NCBI GenBank assembly: GCA_004151065.3
Contig: NWUY0303926921.1
Span: 2,005-13,145 of the forward strand
Length of the DNA: 11,141 nucleotides
Source: Larix sibirica
Taxonomy: Eukaryota > Streptophyta > Pinopsida > Pinales > Pinaceae
Reading direction: 5' to 3'
Made by a program: the position numbers and the translations under genes
Shown here: piece by piece, positions 1 to 8,727 of the stretch
Layout of the letters: every line of letters begins with the position of its first letter
How positions within the stretch are numbered: position 1 is the first letter of the stretch
Notes under the pieces: generated by a model
Database searches by the model: none
What the model saw: the letters and a program-made list of their open reading frames with translations, nothing else
Told to the model about the DNA's origin: nothing

Positions 1-985
1 ATGTTATTCGGCATGGAGAAGAAGGTTGTTGCGGTCATGGTGGAACTTGATGTCTCAAAATGGCTTCCAAATGTGATGGATATTCTTTGGGGGGGTCGCA
101 CCATCTTCCAAAGGTTGGATTATCTCCATGTTCCCTTTCGTTGTCATTTTTGCAGAAATACGGGACACCTAAAATCAAAATGCCCTAGATTACTTTTTGG
201 GGATTTCAACAGTGTATCTTCAGAAGGATTTTTGGGGGATTTTCAGTCTGTCAACTTGAAGAAGGATTTGGGAAGGAATAATGGTCTTTCTATGACTCTG
301 GCTCCAATTATCCAACAGGATGCAGAAATAGGTATGGTTTACTGCTCTTCTCCCACACCTTAGGAAAATGTTACTAGGGAGGAATTGACTTTTTATCTAA
401 ATGCAGAGAAAGCCCTAGATATGAGAAGAAACTCTGGTTCTAGGGTTTTTCAACCACAGTCCACACACCAAAATGAACTAGGGGGATTGAATTTGGGTAA
501 GGATTTAGGGTTATCGAATGTGGAACTATCTAATTTAAATTGTTCTACTTTAAAGAATTTAGATATGGATGGGGTTTTAGGTATGGAGAAAAACATTGTG
601 TCAGATCGACCCTCTTCCTCATTTGGATTACCTCTTAACACTATAATCACTCAAAATCAGAGCGAAATTAGGATTTATGGCTCCATATCCTTAGGCATGT
701 CCTCTTTTCACAAATCCCCACTCTATATATATACTCTAATAGGCCTTCTACAAATTCAGAGGTTGTACCGGTGCCGTCTATACAACACCAAAATGTCACT
801 ACTCGAAAAAAAAATGGGTGGTTCGAAATAATAACTCTCCTCCATTGGATTCGAATGTGGATGGGAATGTGTTCATTCCTCTTTCAGTTAGAATAAAGGA
901 GGCTTCTGAAAAACACTCTCTAGATTCTATGGTTTCTTCCCCTCGGGCACTTAGAGTTGGTACGCCCGGTCACAAGGTTGTGTAA
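1..985 (+). pseudogene. Element A ORF1 (nucleic-acid-binding protein with CCHC zinc knuckle), partial and broken
   Basis: This is the C-terminal part of a LINE ORF1 protein, which in live elements binds the element RNA. The opening residues (VMVELDVSKWLP, then RLDYLHVPFRC) match the end of the DUF4283 domain common in plant LINE ORF1. A complete zinc knuckle C-x2-C-x4-H-x4-C follows, with Cys at 142, Cys at 151, His at 166 and Cys at 181. The rest is low-complexity and rich in Ser, Asn and Gly, as usual for ORF1 tails. An in-frame TAG at 361 interrupts the frame. Near the (TA)5 tract at 724-733 the coding frame shifts to the second frame, which stays open through a basic patch (TRKKKWVVRN) to the TAA at 983-985. 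The ATG at position 1 is not the true start: the domain is already under way. The 985 end is preferred to the frame-1 stop at 829 because it abuts ORF2. Confidence 0.85.
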
Positions 986-987
986 TG
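983..987 (+). promoter_or_regulatory. TAATG stop/start overlap between ORF1 and ORF2 of element A
   Basis: The TAA that ends ORF1 (983-985) shares its last A with the ATG that opens ORF2 (985-987). The ORF2 reading begins MSFLSLNIRG, the expected N-terminus of the endonuclease domain, so this ATG is a credible start. UAAUG-type overlaps are known to drive termination-reinitiation in the silkworm LINE SART1; the same role here is inference. Confidence 0.7.
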
Positions 988-1670
988 TCCTTTCTTTCCT
1001 TAAATATTCGGGGGGGTCGAGGGAGATGGGAAGACTAGGGATCTCGCTAGACTGTTAAAGACTACTAGTCTTGACATCATACTTCTTCAGGAAACTATGT
1101 TTTCTATAGTACAAGCTATTGAATCCATATATAATCTCTTACCTGGATGGGAGTTTTCTGCTCTGGATTCTTGTGGTCTGTCAGGAGGCATTCTGTTTGG
1201 ATGGAATCCTAATGTAGTGGAGATAAAACCCTATAAGACTCTTGGAGGTATTATGATGGATGGTAGGTTTTTGGAGAGAAATCTAAATTTTTCTCTCCTA
1301 AATTGTTACGGCCCATACACAAATAGGGAACTATTCTGGTCTTCTTTGGATTCTAGCAATTTACTTGGAATCCCAAATTTGATCATCGCTAGAGATTTAA
1401 ATTCCACACTATCCTCAGCTGAGATATGGGGGAATGGGGCAAGGTCTGATCAAATTGATGAGTTTTTCTCGAAGCTTCTTGAGAAGACTAGTATGATTGA
1501 CATTGTTTCGATAAAATTGGGTCCTACGTGGTGTAATGGAAGAAGTGGGGGGGGTAGCCATTAGAAAATGATTAGATAGGTTCATAATGAAAGATTTTGC
1601 AAATTCTCTTCAGAGGTATCGTGTTTGGGATATCAAATCCTCAATCTTTGACCACTTTCCAATTATTTTT
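985..1670 (+). pseudogene. Element A endonuclease domain (EEP/APE type)
   Basis: This domain normally nicks target DNA to prime reverse transcription. Visible motifs are SLNIRG at the start (the metal-site Asn), DIILLQET with its Glu codon at 1091-1093, the NCYGPY block near 1310, and ARDLN at 1388-1402, where the family usually has GDLN. A degraded SDH motif reads IFDHFPI, with Asp at 1650 and His at 1653; the Ser has become Phe. The Asp and Asn of the DLN motif survive. The frame slips in the G7 run at 1010-1016 and again near 1570, after a TAG at 1562 that stands where related elements have Gln before KRLDRF. The domain would be inactive because of the frameshifts, although most catalytic residues remain recognisable. 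Confidence 0.9.
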
Positions 1671-2402
1671 CAAATTGATGGAGTAAAATATAAAAGGTCT
1701 TATCCATATAAATTTAACAATATGTGGATTCATGACTCAGATTTATGTTCAATGGTTAAAGAATTTTGGGTCTCGATTAGTATTCCAGATGGTTACAGTC
1801 CTACGGACAGCTTGGTTATGCAATTGGGCCATCTTAGGAAACAGGTTATTCGATGGGAAAAGAAAAAGAAGGATGAAAACGATAAGGAACTTCAATCTAT
1901 TGAAAAAAAAATTGAGCTTCTCTATGATATAAATCAGACTTGCCTTTTTTTGGATGAAGAAAAAGAGGAGTTGCTTTGGAGAAAAAGAAAAGTTTCTTGT
2001 TGTGCCAAGAAGAAATGACTTGGCGACAAAAGAGTAGAGAAACCTAGATTGCTATTAATGACAATAATACCCACTTCTTTCATAGTTATGCCTCATTTAG
2101 AAGGAATATTAATGCTATCTAGGATTTCAAATTAGAAGATGATCAGTCTATTCACTTTGATGGTGATTTAAAGAAGGTTGCCGAATTACATTTTAAAAAT
2201 CAATTCATGAACCCTGGAAGGAATGAAATTAGTTCACAATTAGATTTTATCAAATGCTTTCCTACTCTTTTATCTCGATAGGAAGGGGAAAGTATTGGGA
2301 ATCATGTTACTTTGGAGGAGATTGAATCAGTTTTGAAGTTGTTTGAGAAGGACAAAAGTCTGGGTCCTCACGGTTGGACCATGGAACTTTTTTTGTCCTT
2401 TT
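1671..2402 (+). pseudogene. Element A ORF2 linker between endonuclease and RT
   Basis: This stretch joins the endonuclease to the palm of RT and is typical of plant L1 ORF2. It holds a Lys/Glu-rich, probably helical segment around 1850-2010 (KKKDENDKELQSIEKKIELL). Next come a conserved block reading INDNNTHFFHSYASFRRNINAI and then KDKSLGPHGW near 2350, the usual lead-in to RT (normally KSPGPDG). Frame changes occur at about 2015 and in the T-rich tract around 2385-2402. TAG codons at 2045 and 2120 stand where the family has Trp. No separate enzymatic function is assigned to this part. Confidence 0.82.
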
Positions 2403-3614
2403 TTATATTATGGGAGATGACTTGTTGTAGATGGTTGAGTAATCGAGGGTTGAACGATATGTTACGAGCTCATTGAATAAGACCTACATTGCCCTTATTC
2501 CAAATAGTAACAAACTAGAATGCTTCAATGATTATAGACCAATTGATATATGCAATTTGGCCTATAAAATTATAACTAAGATTATTGCTCTTCGACTAAA
2601 TCCAAAATTTTAGATTTTTTGACAAATGAACAATTTGGGTTTCTTGCTAATCGAGAAATTCTGGATGCGGTGGGGATCACCTGGGAATGCCTGAATTCCA
2701 TAAAAGCCAAGGATATTGATGCAATTATACTAAAAATGGACTTAGTTAAGGCGTATGACAGAGTTAACTGGGTATATCTTCGACTTATGCTTCTTCATAT
2801 TGGTCTCTCTTTATAGGTAACCAATTGGATCATGGCATGTGTTACCTCAGAAAATTTTGTTATACTTATAAATGGATCCCCTACCAACTTTTTTCTAAGC
2901 TCTAGAGGCCTTCAGCAAGGATTTCCTATGTCACCTTTACTCTTTCTACTTGTTATTAAAGGATTAAGTAATATGATTCATGTGGCAAGGAAGGAAGGAA
3001 AAATTCGAGGCATTAAAATTGCAAATTTTGTTTTTATTTCACACATTTTATTTGTAGATGATGTTATCCTTTTTGGAAAAGGATCGACTGCCGAATGGAA
3101 ATATTTTTTGGAGGTCATAAAAATATGTTGCCTTGCATCAGGTATGGAGATTAGTTGGACTAAATTGTCCCTCTTTTGCCATTGGGTGGATCTTTAGGTG
3201 ATGGAGGAGATCTCATCTTTCCTTCCTTATAAAATCTCAAAGATGGAAGATGGATTCAAATATTTAGGCTATTTCTTAAATCCTAATTGCTACAAAATAA
3301 AGGATTGGATGTGGTTGGTTAAAATTTTTGAGAAAATAATTGGAAATTGGACTTATAGAATCCTCTCTTTAGGTGGAGTATTGGCACTCTTGAAATCCGT
3401 CTTGGTGGGCATTCTTGTATATTACTTTTCATTGGAAAACATTCCAAAAACCATTTTAAATCTCTTAAGAAGACGAATGTTTAATTTTTTGTGGTCCGGA
3501 GTTGTGGAGTACAAGAAAATGCACTTAGTAAATTGGAAAAAGTTATCCAGACCAAAACAGTTCGGTGGATGGGATGATAAAAGCCTTGACTGGTTCTGCA
3601 ATGCACTAAGATGA
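2403..3614 (+). pseudogene. Element A reverse transcriptase domain (RVT_1)
   Basis: This is the polymerase that copies element RNA. Blocks in order: TYIALIPNSNK and DYRPIDICNLAYKII (about 2488-2575, frame 1), NEQFGFLANREILDA (2622 on, frame 0), motif A KMDLVKAYDRVNW with Asp codons at 2739 and 2757, motif B SSRGLQQGFPMSPLLF (2898-2945), and motif C HILFVDD with the Asp pair at 3057-3062. Then come GMEISWTK and FKYLGYFLNP, typical of the thumb-side region. Only two TAG codons (2814 and 3195) interrupt 2619-3614, both where a Gln would fit. All three catalytic Asp codons survive. Motif B has Phe where most relatives have Asp or Cys (QGDP or QGCP). The codon at 2619 is TTG, not ATG, so no independent gene starts there. 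Confidence 0.95.
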
Positions 3615-4666
3615 AGAGCATGTGGTACAGACTCTTTGGTAGCAGTTTGTAGAGTAATGTTTTGCATGGAAAATATATAAAAGGTGGAATTATCAATTGG
3701 ATCAGACAGTCGTTGTCTTTGGCTAGAAATTCGTCAAATTTCTGGACAGGTTTCATGAAATCTTATAAGTGGATTAGCAGCAAGTTGGCATGGAAAGTTG
3801 GTTCAGGTAGTTAAATTTTAATTGGCATCGATCATATGGTTGGGTTTGAGGAGGACTAGAAACTCTCAGCTGGCATTTTGGAATATCTTTATGAAATTGG
3901 TTATATTTATCTTTCACAAATTAAGAAACCTGGCCGGTTTAATCAAAGTGACTCATATTGGTACTATGCTGTCGATTTGGGCATTAATAGTGCATGGTAT
4001 TTGGAATGGGAAAATTTTATTTTCAAACTCAATCGAGTAGGCATAAAACTCCATTCAAATGATGATGATCTTGTGTGGACGGGTAACAATGAAAGAGGGA
4101 TTGTGACTGCCAAATCTACATACAATGTCATTGTGGTGGAAGATGCTACCATGGTTCCAAAATGGTGGGTTGTTAAAATCTGGAAATGGAAAATCCCACA
4201 AAAACTAAAATTTTTTATATGGTTAGCATTGGAGGATGTTATACAATCTTGGGACAATCTTCTTTGACGAGGATGGACCGGGTCGAGTTGCTGCATTTTA
4301 TGTGGTATGGAGGTAGAATCTGTATCACATTTATTTATTTATCCTACCTTTGCTAGAAAGTTATGGATTAATGTTTGTGAAGACTTAAATATATCTATGG
4401 TTTGGGGGACAGAACAATTAGATTCCAACCTCTTGTATTGGTATAAAAATGCCCCAAACCATCGCACTCTGCCAATCTTCATGTGTTGTATGTTATGGAA
4501 CTTGAGGAATGGTGTGATATTTGAGTACAGGAAACCTTCTATTTCCTTTGGTTCCACAAAATGCTTAAATTATTACAGGGAATCTATGCCCAGTGAAGGA
4601 AATGAAAGGGAAATAAGACAGTTAGAAATGTCTGCCTTTTCTTTATGGTACTTGTGGTTACTTTGA
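3611..4666 (+). pseudogene. Element A post-RT connection and zf-RVT zinc-binding region
   Basis: This is the region between RT and RNase H in plant L1 ORF2. Frame 2 reads through KSMWYRLFGSSL, INWIRQSLSL, WISSKLAWKVGSGS and GIVTAKSTYNVI to WKWKIPQKLKFFIWLAL, the usual lead-in to the zf-RVT motif. The motif itself reads CCILCGMEVESVSHLF near 4291-4340. The first Cys pair and His are present, but the final Cys of the usual HLF-x2-C pattern appears as Tyr (IYPTF), so the zinc site is broken. In-frame stops at 3650 (TAG), 3812 (TAA), 3857 (TAG) and 4265 (TGA) fit Trp, Gln, Trp and Arg in relatives. Role in live elements: probably RNA or target binding. Confidence 0.88.
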
Positions 4667-5107
4667 TGGTGCGACTAGTGATGGCTTTTGCACAGCGCGA
4701 ATTCTACTATTTATCAATGAAGATCACATGTTTATGCTTAGACTTAATTGAAGACCGGGGTCAAATACTAAGGTTGAATTACTAGCTCTTTGGTGCTTGT
4801 TAAAATTTGCTATTTTGATTGGTATTGTCTCCATCAAGATATTTGGGGATTCTTCTACTATTTTGGATTAGGAGAATCATATTTCTAAGCTACAAGTCAT
4901 GGATCTTCAGTAATGGTGTGTGAGAACTTTGAATCTTCTAAAAAAAATCAGTTTCTGGAGATCTCCCACACTTATAGGGAACATAATTCCATTTCTGACC
5001 GATTATCAAAGGAGGCTCTAAAGACCCCGGAAGGCTATCTTTTATGGGAAGAATACATAGAGGATATTTTGGAATCTGCAGGAACTCTCTTTTTTTTTAG
5101 TTCATGA
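4640..5107 (+). pseudogene. Element A RNase H domain (RVT_3 type)
   Basis: This C-terminal RNase H removes template RNA during second-strand synthesis. The catalytic series is visible across two frames: YFDGA with its Asp at 4665-4667, KVELLAL with Glu at 4776-4778, FGDSS with Asp at 4848-4850, and HTYREHNSISDRLSKEAL, with His at 4982 and Asp at 4997. A TAG at 4869 stands where relatives have Trp (ILDW). The frame changes between about 4890 and 4913. ORF2 ends at the TGA at 5105-5107, after a Phe/Ser-rich tail that is probably drift. Calling it a LINE RNase H and not a host RNase H1 is secure because it is contiguous with RT and zf-RVT. Confidence 0.92.
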
Positions 5108-5345
5108 ACCTAGATAATTTTGTTTTGATCTTTTTTAGCATTGGACACTCTGTATTTCCAGTTTTTTTTGGACTTTGTTGTGCATTTGGACAGAATGTGA
5201 GTCTGTCTTATTTTTGTTGTAGGCCTTGAATGATCTGTATTTTGGCAGAGACTCTCCTAGAATGGTTTTTTTTGAAAGATGTATGTACTTTTTTATTCGA
5301 CTAAATAACAAAAGTACTTTTTTCTTCTTCTTGAAAATAAGTTTG
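5108..5345 (+). other. Element A 3' UTR (T-rich)
   Basis: This non-coding tail is rich in T and TG and contains several T6-T9 tracts, as in many plant LINE 3' UTRs. It holds an 8-bp inverted repeat, GTACTTTT at 5285-5292 and AAAAGTAC at 5310-5317. GTACTTTTTT also occurs as a direct repeat (5285 and 5314). LINE 3' UTRs often carry a stem-loop recognised by RT, but such a role here is only a possibility. The end near 5345 is approximate. Confidence 0.55.
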
Positions 5346-5754
5346 AAATGGCATGTCACAGGTTAATGTGGTATCCATGGTTCATAACCACAAATGAACA
5401 CAGGATAATGTCGCATAAATAGTAAAAGTCCACCAAAACAATATTTTTGTCTAGAACTATAAGATAAGGATTAATATGCAATCCACACTCCCTTAAAAGG
5501 TTCAAGTGATCATGTGATTTTAGGTTTGATAATTAACTTTTAATTATTATTCATCACTTAATATTTTTTCATATAAAGATGGTATTCTTACATTCAATAT
5601 TACATTTTTTTCTAAAGAAAAAATTATAGATTTCTTATTTCAATTTTGAAATCAAAATATATATTTGAGAGCTCGATGACTCATAATATTGGTCTAATAT
5701 ATTTAGAGGTTCAATTCTATACTATCTATGAGTTCAAAAACTATTATAGAATTA
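5346..5754. other. A+T-rich spacer between the 3' ends of elements A and B
   Basis: I see no coding region, RNA gene or recognisable repeat here. The sequence is strongly A+T-rich and has no long open frame with protein-like composition. It is probably the older DNA into which A and B inserted, or a remnant too decayed to identify. Confidence 0.5.
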
Positions 5755-5762
5755 TTTTTTTT
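5755..5762 (-). other. Poly(A) tail of element B (A8 on the - strand)
   Basis: On the - strand the 3' UTR ends in GAGTT followed by eight A residues, then ordinary A+T-rich DNA. It lies about 100 bp past the end of the RNase H reading, a sensible place for a LINE terminus. Element C also ends in GTT plus an A run. Confidence 0.6.
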
Positions 5763-5861
5763 AACTCTTTCAGGCGCCTAACTGAACCTACCATAATTTC
5801 AAAAATAAAAACTACAATAAAACCCACTCAACCTGCCACAATGGTGAAGGTTTAACCCAAA
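5763..5861 (-). other. Element B 3' UTR
   Basis: This short non-coding tail lies between the inferred ORF2 end (TGA at 5864-5862) and the A8 tail. It is rich in T and G on the - strand (for example GTGGCAGGTTGAGTGGG). No open frame and no strong hairpin were seen beyond a GGCGCC palindrome near 5773. Confidence 0.5.
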
Positions 5862-6044
5862 TCAAAAGAGAGGATGAGAGTAGGCCAAGAGGCTGATCAC
5901 GTCCCTATGTTCTTAGACATGAATCGATCCCTCTTATAAAACCAACGACTTCTTGGAGAGAGCATCATCTTGCCTATTGAACTCCCTATAAGTATGATAA
6001 ACAGCTAAAGCCACATACTCATAACTAGCTTCCTGAATGTGTTC

Positions 6045-6058
6045 CAGAAGGGTCTAAA
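6045..6058 (-). other. Internal deletion junction in element B ORF2 (RT start joined to RNase H end)
   Basis: Just left of the RT block ending FRP (about 6058-6050), the - strand no longer reads as RT. The frame one position away gives LLEHIQEASYEYVALAV followed by HTYREFNRQDDALSKKSL, the last part of a LINE RNase H. In element A the corresponding points (DYRP near 2540 and HTYRE at 4967) are about 2.43 kb apart. In B they are about 55 bp apart, so about 2.4 kb is missing. The exact breakpoint cannot be fixed to the base without a full-length relative. Confidence 0.85.
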
Positions 6059-7589
6059 ATTTGCAAAAGTATTGGGTTTGTTCTTCTTTTGAATCAACAC
6101 AATAAAGGTTGAATTGATAGCCCCTAACACTTTCCCCAACCATCGAGATTCCTCCACTACCTTCACCAAATCATCCACTAGGAGATCAAATAACTCCAAA
6201 TAAAATTCAACAATATATCCATCTAGACCAAGGATTTTAGATATTTTCAAATTTGCAAGCGCCCTTTTGATATCATCCTTGGAGACTGATTCTTCTAGGT
6301 TATCATTCATAACATTATCGAAAAAACAACGAAAGTTATTTATAACCTGCATTTGCTCCCGAATATGAGAGGCTTATGGTTCTTTAAGCAAAGATTGAAA
6401 ATATCCCTTCCTAGCCAAAGTCAACTCGTTGGATGAGGATATTTTATTTCCCTCCTGAGATTCTATATCATGTATAGTATTTACTGATTCCCTGAAGGCT
6501 ACATACTTGTGAAAAACCCTAGCATTATTATCTCCAAATTCAATCCATTTGGATCGGCTCTTGAGTCACCATGTTTTTTCTTCAAAATCCAACATGCTTT
6601 TCTTCCTCATCTCCCAAGTCTTCATTTCCTCCAATTCTTCATTAAAAAAAAATTCTATATTTTGTGCAAATAATCTTTCAATATGCTCTTCCACAAATCT
6701 AAGTTCAACATGCCTTTCCTTATTCTTCCACTTGTCCCATTGCCCTTTTATCTTCTTCAATTTTTTAGATTGACTAAAGACTACATTATAGCCGACTGAT
6801 CCAAGCTAGGATCAATATCAGTCCAATTAGAATAGATAAGGGATTTAAATTCCTCATCTCCCATCCACTCATGATTGAATTTGAAAGGACTTGTCAGTTT
6901 AATATATTTCTTTGTAATTTGGAGTAGAATAGGACAATGATCCGATCCACCAACCTATCCTACCCAAGATCTGAATAATTCCACTTCAAAAAGAAAAATA
7001 TGTCCAGTCTTTTCAAAATGGCTTCCCTACCCCCTCTACCATTTCTCCATATAGGAAAAAGTTGAGGGGGTTCAACATCTATTAAGTTTAAATCTTCAAA
7101 GAAATGAAGGAAATATTGAACCAAGGGGTCTTGCCTTGTTGAAGCACCCCAAAATTCTATAGAGGAAAAATTCAAGTTCAAGTCACCATCGATAATAACA
7201 TTATTACCCAACAAGGATCCTTGAGATTTACTATCTTCCCAAAACAATCGCATGACATGGTAAGGCCCATATGGATTGATAATTTTGAAAACCTTCTAGA
7301 GATCCAATGCTTCAACCTCCAACATTGTACTTGCAGACATAATATGAGAATAAATAAATTCAACACTAGATTTCTAGGCAACGAGAATCCCCCCTAGAAA
7401 GGCCATTAGTATCCAAAGAAAAGAACTTCCATCCTTTTAACAGTGAGGAGAGAATATCAACAACTTGATACCTCAAACACATCATTTCTTGAAAAAAAAT
7501 AGCATCTCAGTGATAGTCTGAAAAGATCCTTCGGAGGGATAATTGTTTTGGGGTTCCCCCAACCCCTCACACATTTAGAGAAAGGACTA

Positions 7590-7593
7590 TCAT
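7590..7593 (-). promoter_or_regulatory. ATGA start/stop overlap between ORF2 and ORF1 of element B
   Basis: On the - strand the ORF2 ATG (7593-7591) overlaps the ORF1 TGA (7592-7590). The ORF1 frame runs from 8096 (with two TAG stops) through FEKVPP to this TGA. Aligning the A and B sequences at AAGGTT puts both ATGs exactly five bases further on, so the arrangement is homologous even though the stop codon differs. Confidence 0.68.
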
Positions 7594-8727
7594 GGAGGAA
7601 CCTTCTCAAAGGGATTTGATGCTCTATGGGTCCTCTCAATAGTAAGCTATTTTTCATCTTGAACTTTCTGAGGATATTTTGACATAGAGTTAAAATATTT
7701 TATACTTGCATGAGAAGGAGGGGGTGATTGTGAAACCAAACCACCCTTTATGGAGTCATATGCATAATCCTTCATATGGATACTAAGTGTTAAATGATAA
7801 TTATTGAAAACCTAAGAATGGTTATGTGTCTTGTGAGAAGGAAAGACATATGAATATTTTATACTAACAAAGGAGTGAGAGCACGTTCCTTTAAAAATAG
7901 TACGGCTTGCTGGATCGATGTGAGATGAGGCTTCCACCACCCGAATTGGGTTTGGAATAGAACCAACCCCCCCTAATGAAGAAGAAATATCATCTGCGAA
8001 AAGAATAGGAACCAAGGGGAGTGTCATACCTTGATCTTGTAGTTTGTGAGACAATTCTAAGGGATTGGAGGGATCCGAAAAGATGGGAGTGGGCACCCTT
8101 AGTAACCCTACGAATGTGGATCAACTTCCAGCATCTCTACCAATTTCTTCTCTTTAAAATGTCCATCCCTTTCCCCTCCCCCCTATTCATCACTCCCTTA
8201 GGAGATTTCACCCCAAAAAATTTGGCCTTGAAACCCTTATGAGGAGACAGAAAATCTCGTCGAAGATGACCAACTTCACAATAAACAACAACAAAATGTT
8301 AAATTCCAATAATCTAAAGGTTGTACAATTTTTCCAAAGTTCCAAATGATCTCTATATCCACATATAAATATTCACTCAATTTAATTTCAACTAGGACTC
8401 GAGCAATCTACTTATCTTCATTAATATCAATGTTCTTATCCATTGCTAGGAAATGCCCCAACTTATTGGCTATTTACTTTAGAGCAAATTATGACCAAAG
8501 TTTTAGAGGATCCCTAATAAAAGAACCTAGATGTGCTGAATAAAAAAGGCTCAGGTCACGGGTCGAAACTTGGCATCCATCACTTTAAAACAAGGTTGGA
8601 TGAGCCCCAAAACTAGGCCTTGGATAGAATCAAATCCAAGTTCTCCTTAGTTTTAAACTCAAAAAAACACCAACCTTTAAAAAGGATATGAAACCAAAGC
8701 AAACTTATGATCCTAAATAATCATGTG
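7590..8727 (-). pseudogene. Element B ORF1 (DUF4283-like domain and CCHC knuckle remnant), broken
   Basis: This is a LINE ORF1 protein remnant read right to left. The DUF4283-like part starts near 8700 (FGFISYPF, then GVFLSLK). It becomes clear at 8470-8290 with ANKLGHFLAMDKNIDINEDK, a TAG at 8410, then IARVLVEIKLSEY and IVQPLDYW, which line up with VMVELDVSKW and FQRLDYL of element A. A damaged zinc knuckle follows around 8297-8255, read as CEVGHLRRDF after a one-base shift. The spacing and last Cys no longer fit the CCHC rule. The Ser/Pro-rich tail runs from about 8096 to the TGA at 7590, with TAGs at 7814 and 7649. The true N-terminus lies to the right, beyond the element C insertion. Confident as LINE ORF1 because it abuts ORF2. 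Confidence 0.82.

Larger units (their letters stand above)
985..5107 (+). pseudogene. Element A ORF2 polyprotein (endonuclease-RT-zf-RVT-RNase H), many frameshifts and stops
   Basis: In a live element this protein nicks the target, reverse-transcribes the RNA in place and degrades the RNA strand. The coding path, by start position modulo 3, is frame 1 (985-1012), frame 2 (to 1570), frame 0 (to 2018), frame 2 (2015 to about 2398), frame 1 (about 2400-2610), frame 0 (to 3614), frame 2 (3611-4666), frame 0 (about 4640-4905) and frame 2 (to the TGA at 5105). In-frame stops include 1562, 2045, 2120, 2279, 2814, 3195, 3650, 3812, 3857, 4265 and 4869. Several sit where the family normally has Trp, Gln or Arg, consistent with C-to-T or G-to-A decay. 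Length and domain order are normal, so loss is by point decay and not large deletion. The domains are listed separately. Confidence 0.92.
1..5345 (+). mobile_element. LINE element A, plant L1-type, degenerate, 5' end outside window
   Basis: This non-LTR retrotransposon can be read in order as ORF1 (DUF4283-like tail, CCHC knuckle), ORF2 (endonuclease, RT, zf-RVT, RNase H) and a T-rich 3' UTR. The window opens inside ORF1, so the 5' UTR and ORF1 N-terminus are missing. ORF2 is nearly full length for a plant L1 (about 4.1 kb) but changes frame at least six times and has more than a dozen stops, so it is a fossil. The 3' boundary near 5345 is uncertain: the sequence there is TTCTTCTTCTTGAAAATAAG, with no long poly(A). 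No target-site duplication can be tested because the 5' end is not visible. Domain order and motifs are seen directly; the family assignment rests on known plant L1 architecture. Confidence 0.93.
5862..7593 (-). pseudogene. Element B ORF2, internally deleted (endonuclease, linker, start of RT, end of RNase H)
   Basis: ORF2 starts at ATG 7593-7591 (MIVLSLNV). The endonuclease reads with FFQEM (Glu 7488-7486), NPYGPY (about 7276-7260), DGDLN (Asp 7184-7182) and WRNGRGGREA; after a frameshift it reaches GGSDHCPILLQI (about 6951-6916). The linker includes KIKGQWDKWKNKERH and SKWIEFGDNNARVFH. RT begins with LKISKILGLDGYIVEF and TFIVLIQKKNKPNTFANFRP (to about 6050). It then joins the RNase H end, LLEHIQEASYEYVALAVYHTYREFN, in another frame. 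Stops include TGA 7569, TGA 7509, TAG near 7392, TAG 6962, TGA 6565, and TAA 5936 and 5915; several fit CGA, CAA or TGG decay. The endonuclease is better preserved than in A, with both GDLN and SDH intact. RT palm motifs A-C and the zf-RVT are absent. Confidence 0.92.

Noticed and set aside
1-363. ATG at position 1 as a genuine start codon
   Set aside because: The reading is already inside the DUF4283-like domain; the window simply begins mid-gene.
450-650. Minus-strand open frame of 66 codons
   Set aside because: It is antisense to ORF1 of element A, with no recognisable domain.
2619-2816. A separate small gene starting at 2619
   Set aside because: It starts with TTG and holds RT motif A in frame with the following RT blocks; it is part of ORF2.
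3422-4557. Several minus-strand open frames
   Set aside because: They are shadows of the RT, connection and zf-RVT coding strand of element A.
5646-5855. Plus-strand open frame of 69 codons
   Set aside because: It straddles the A8 tail and 3' UTR of element B and the A+T-rich spacer, and has no protein-like features.
8021-8543. Plus-strand open frames
   Set aside because: They lie antisense to ORF1 of element B, which has clear domain matches on the minus strand.
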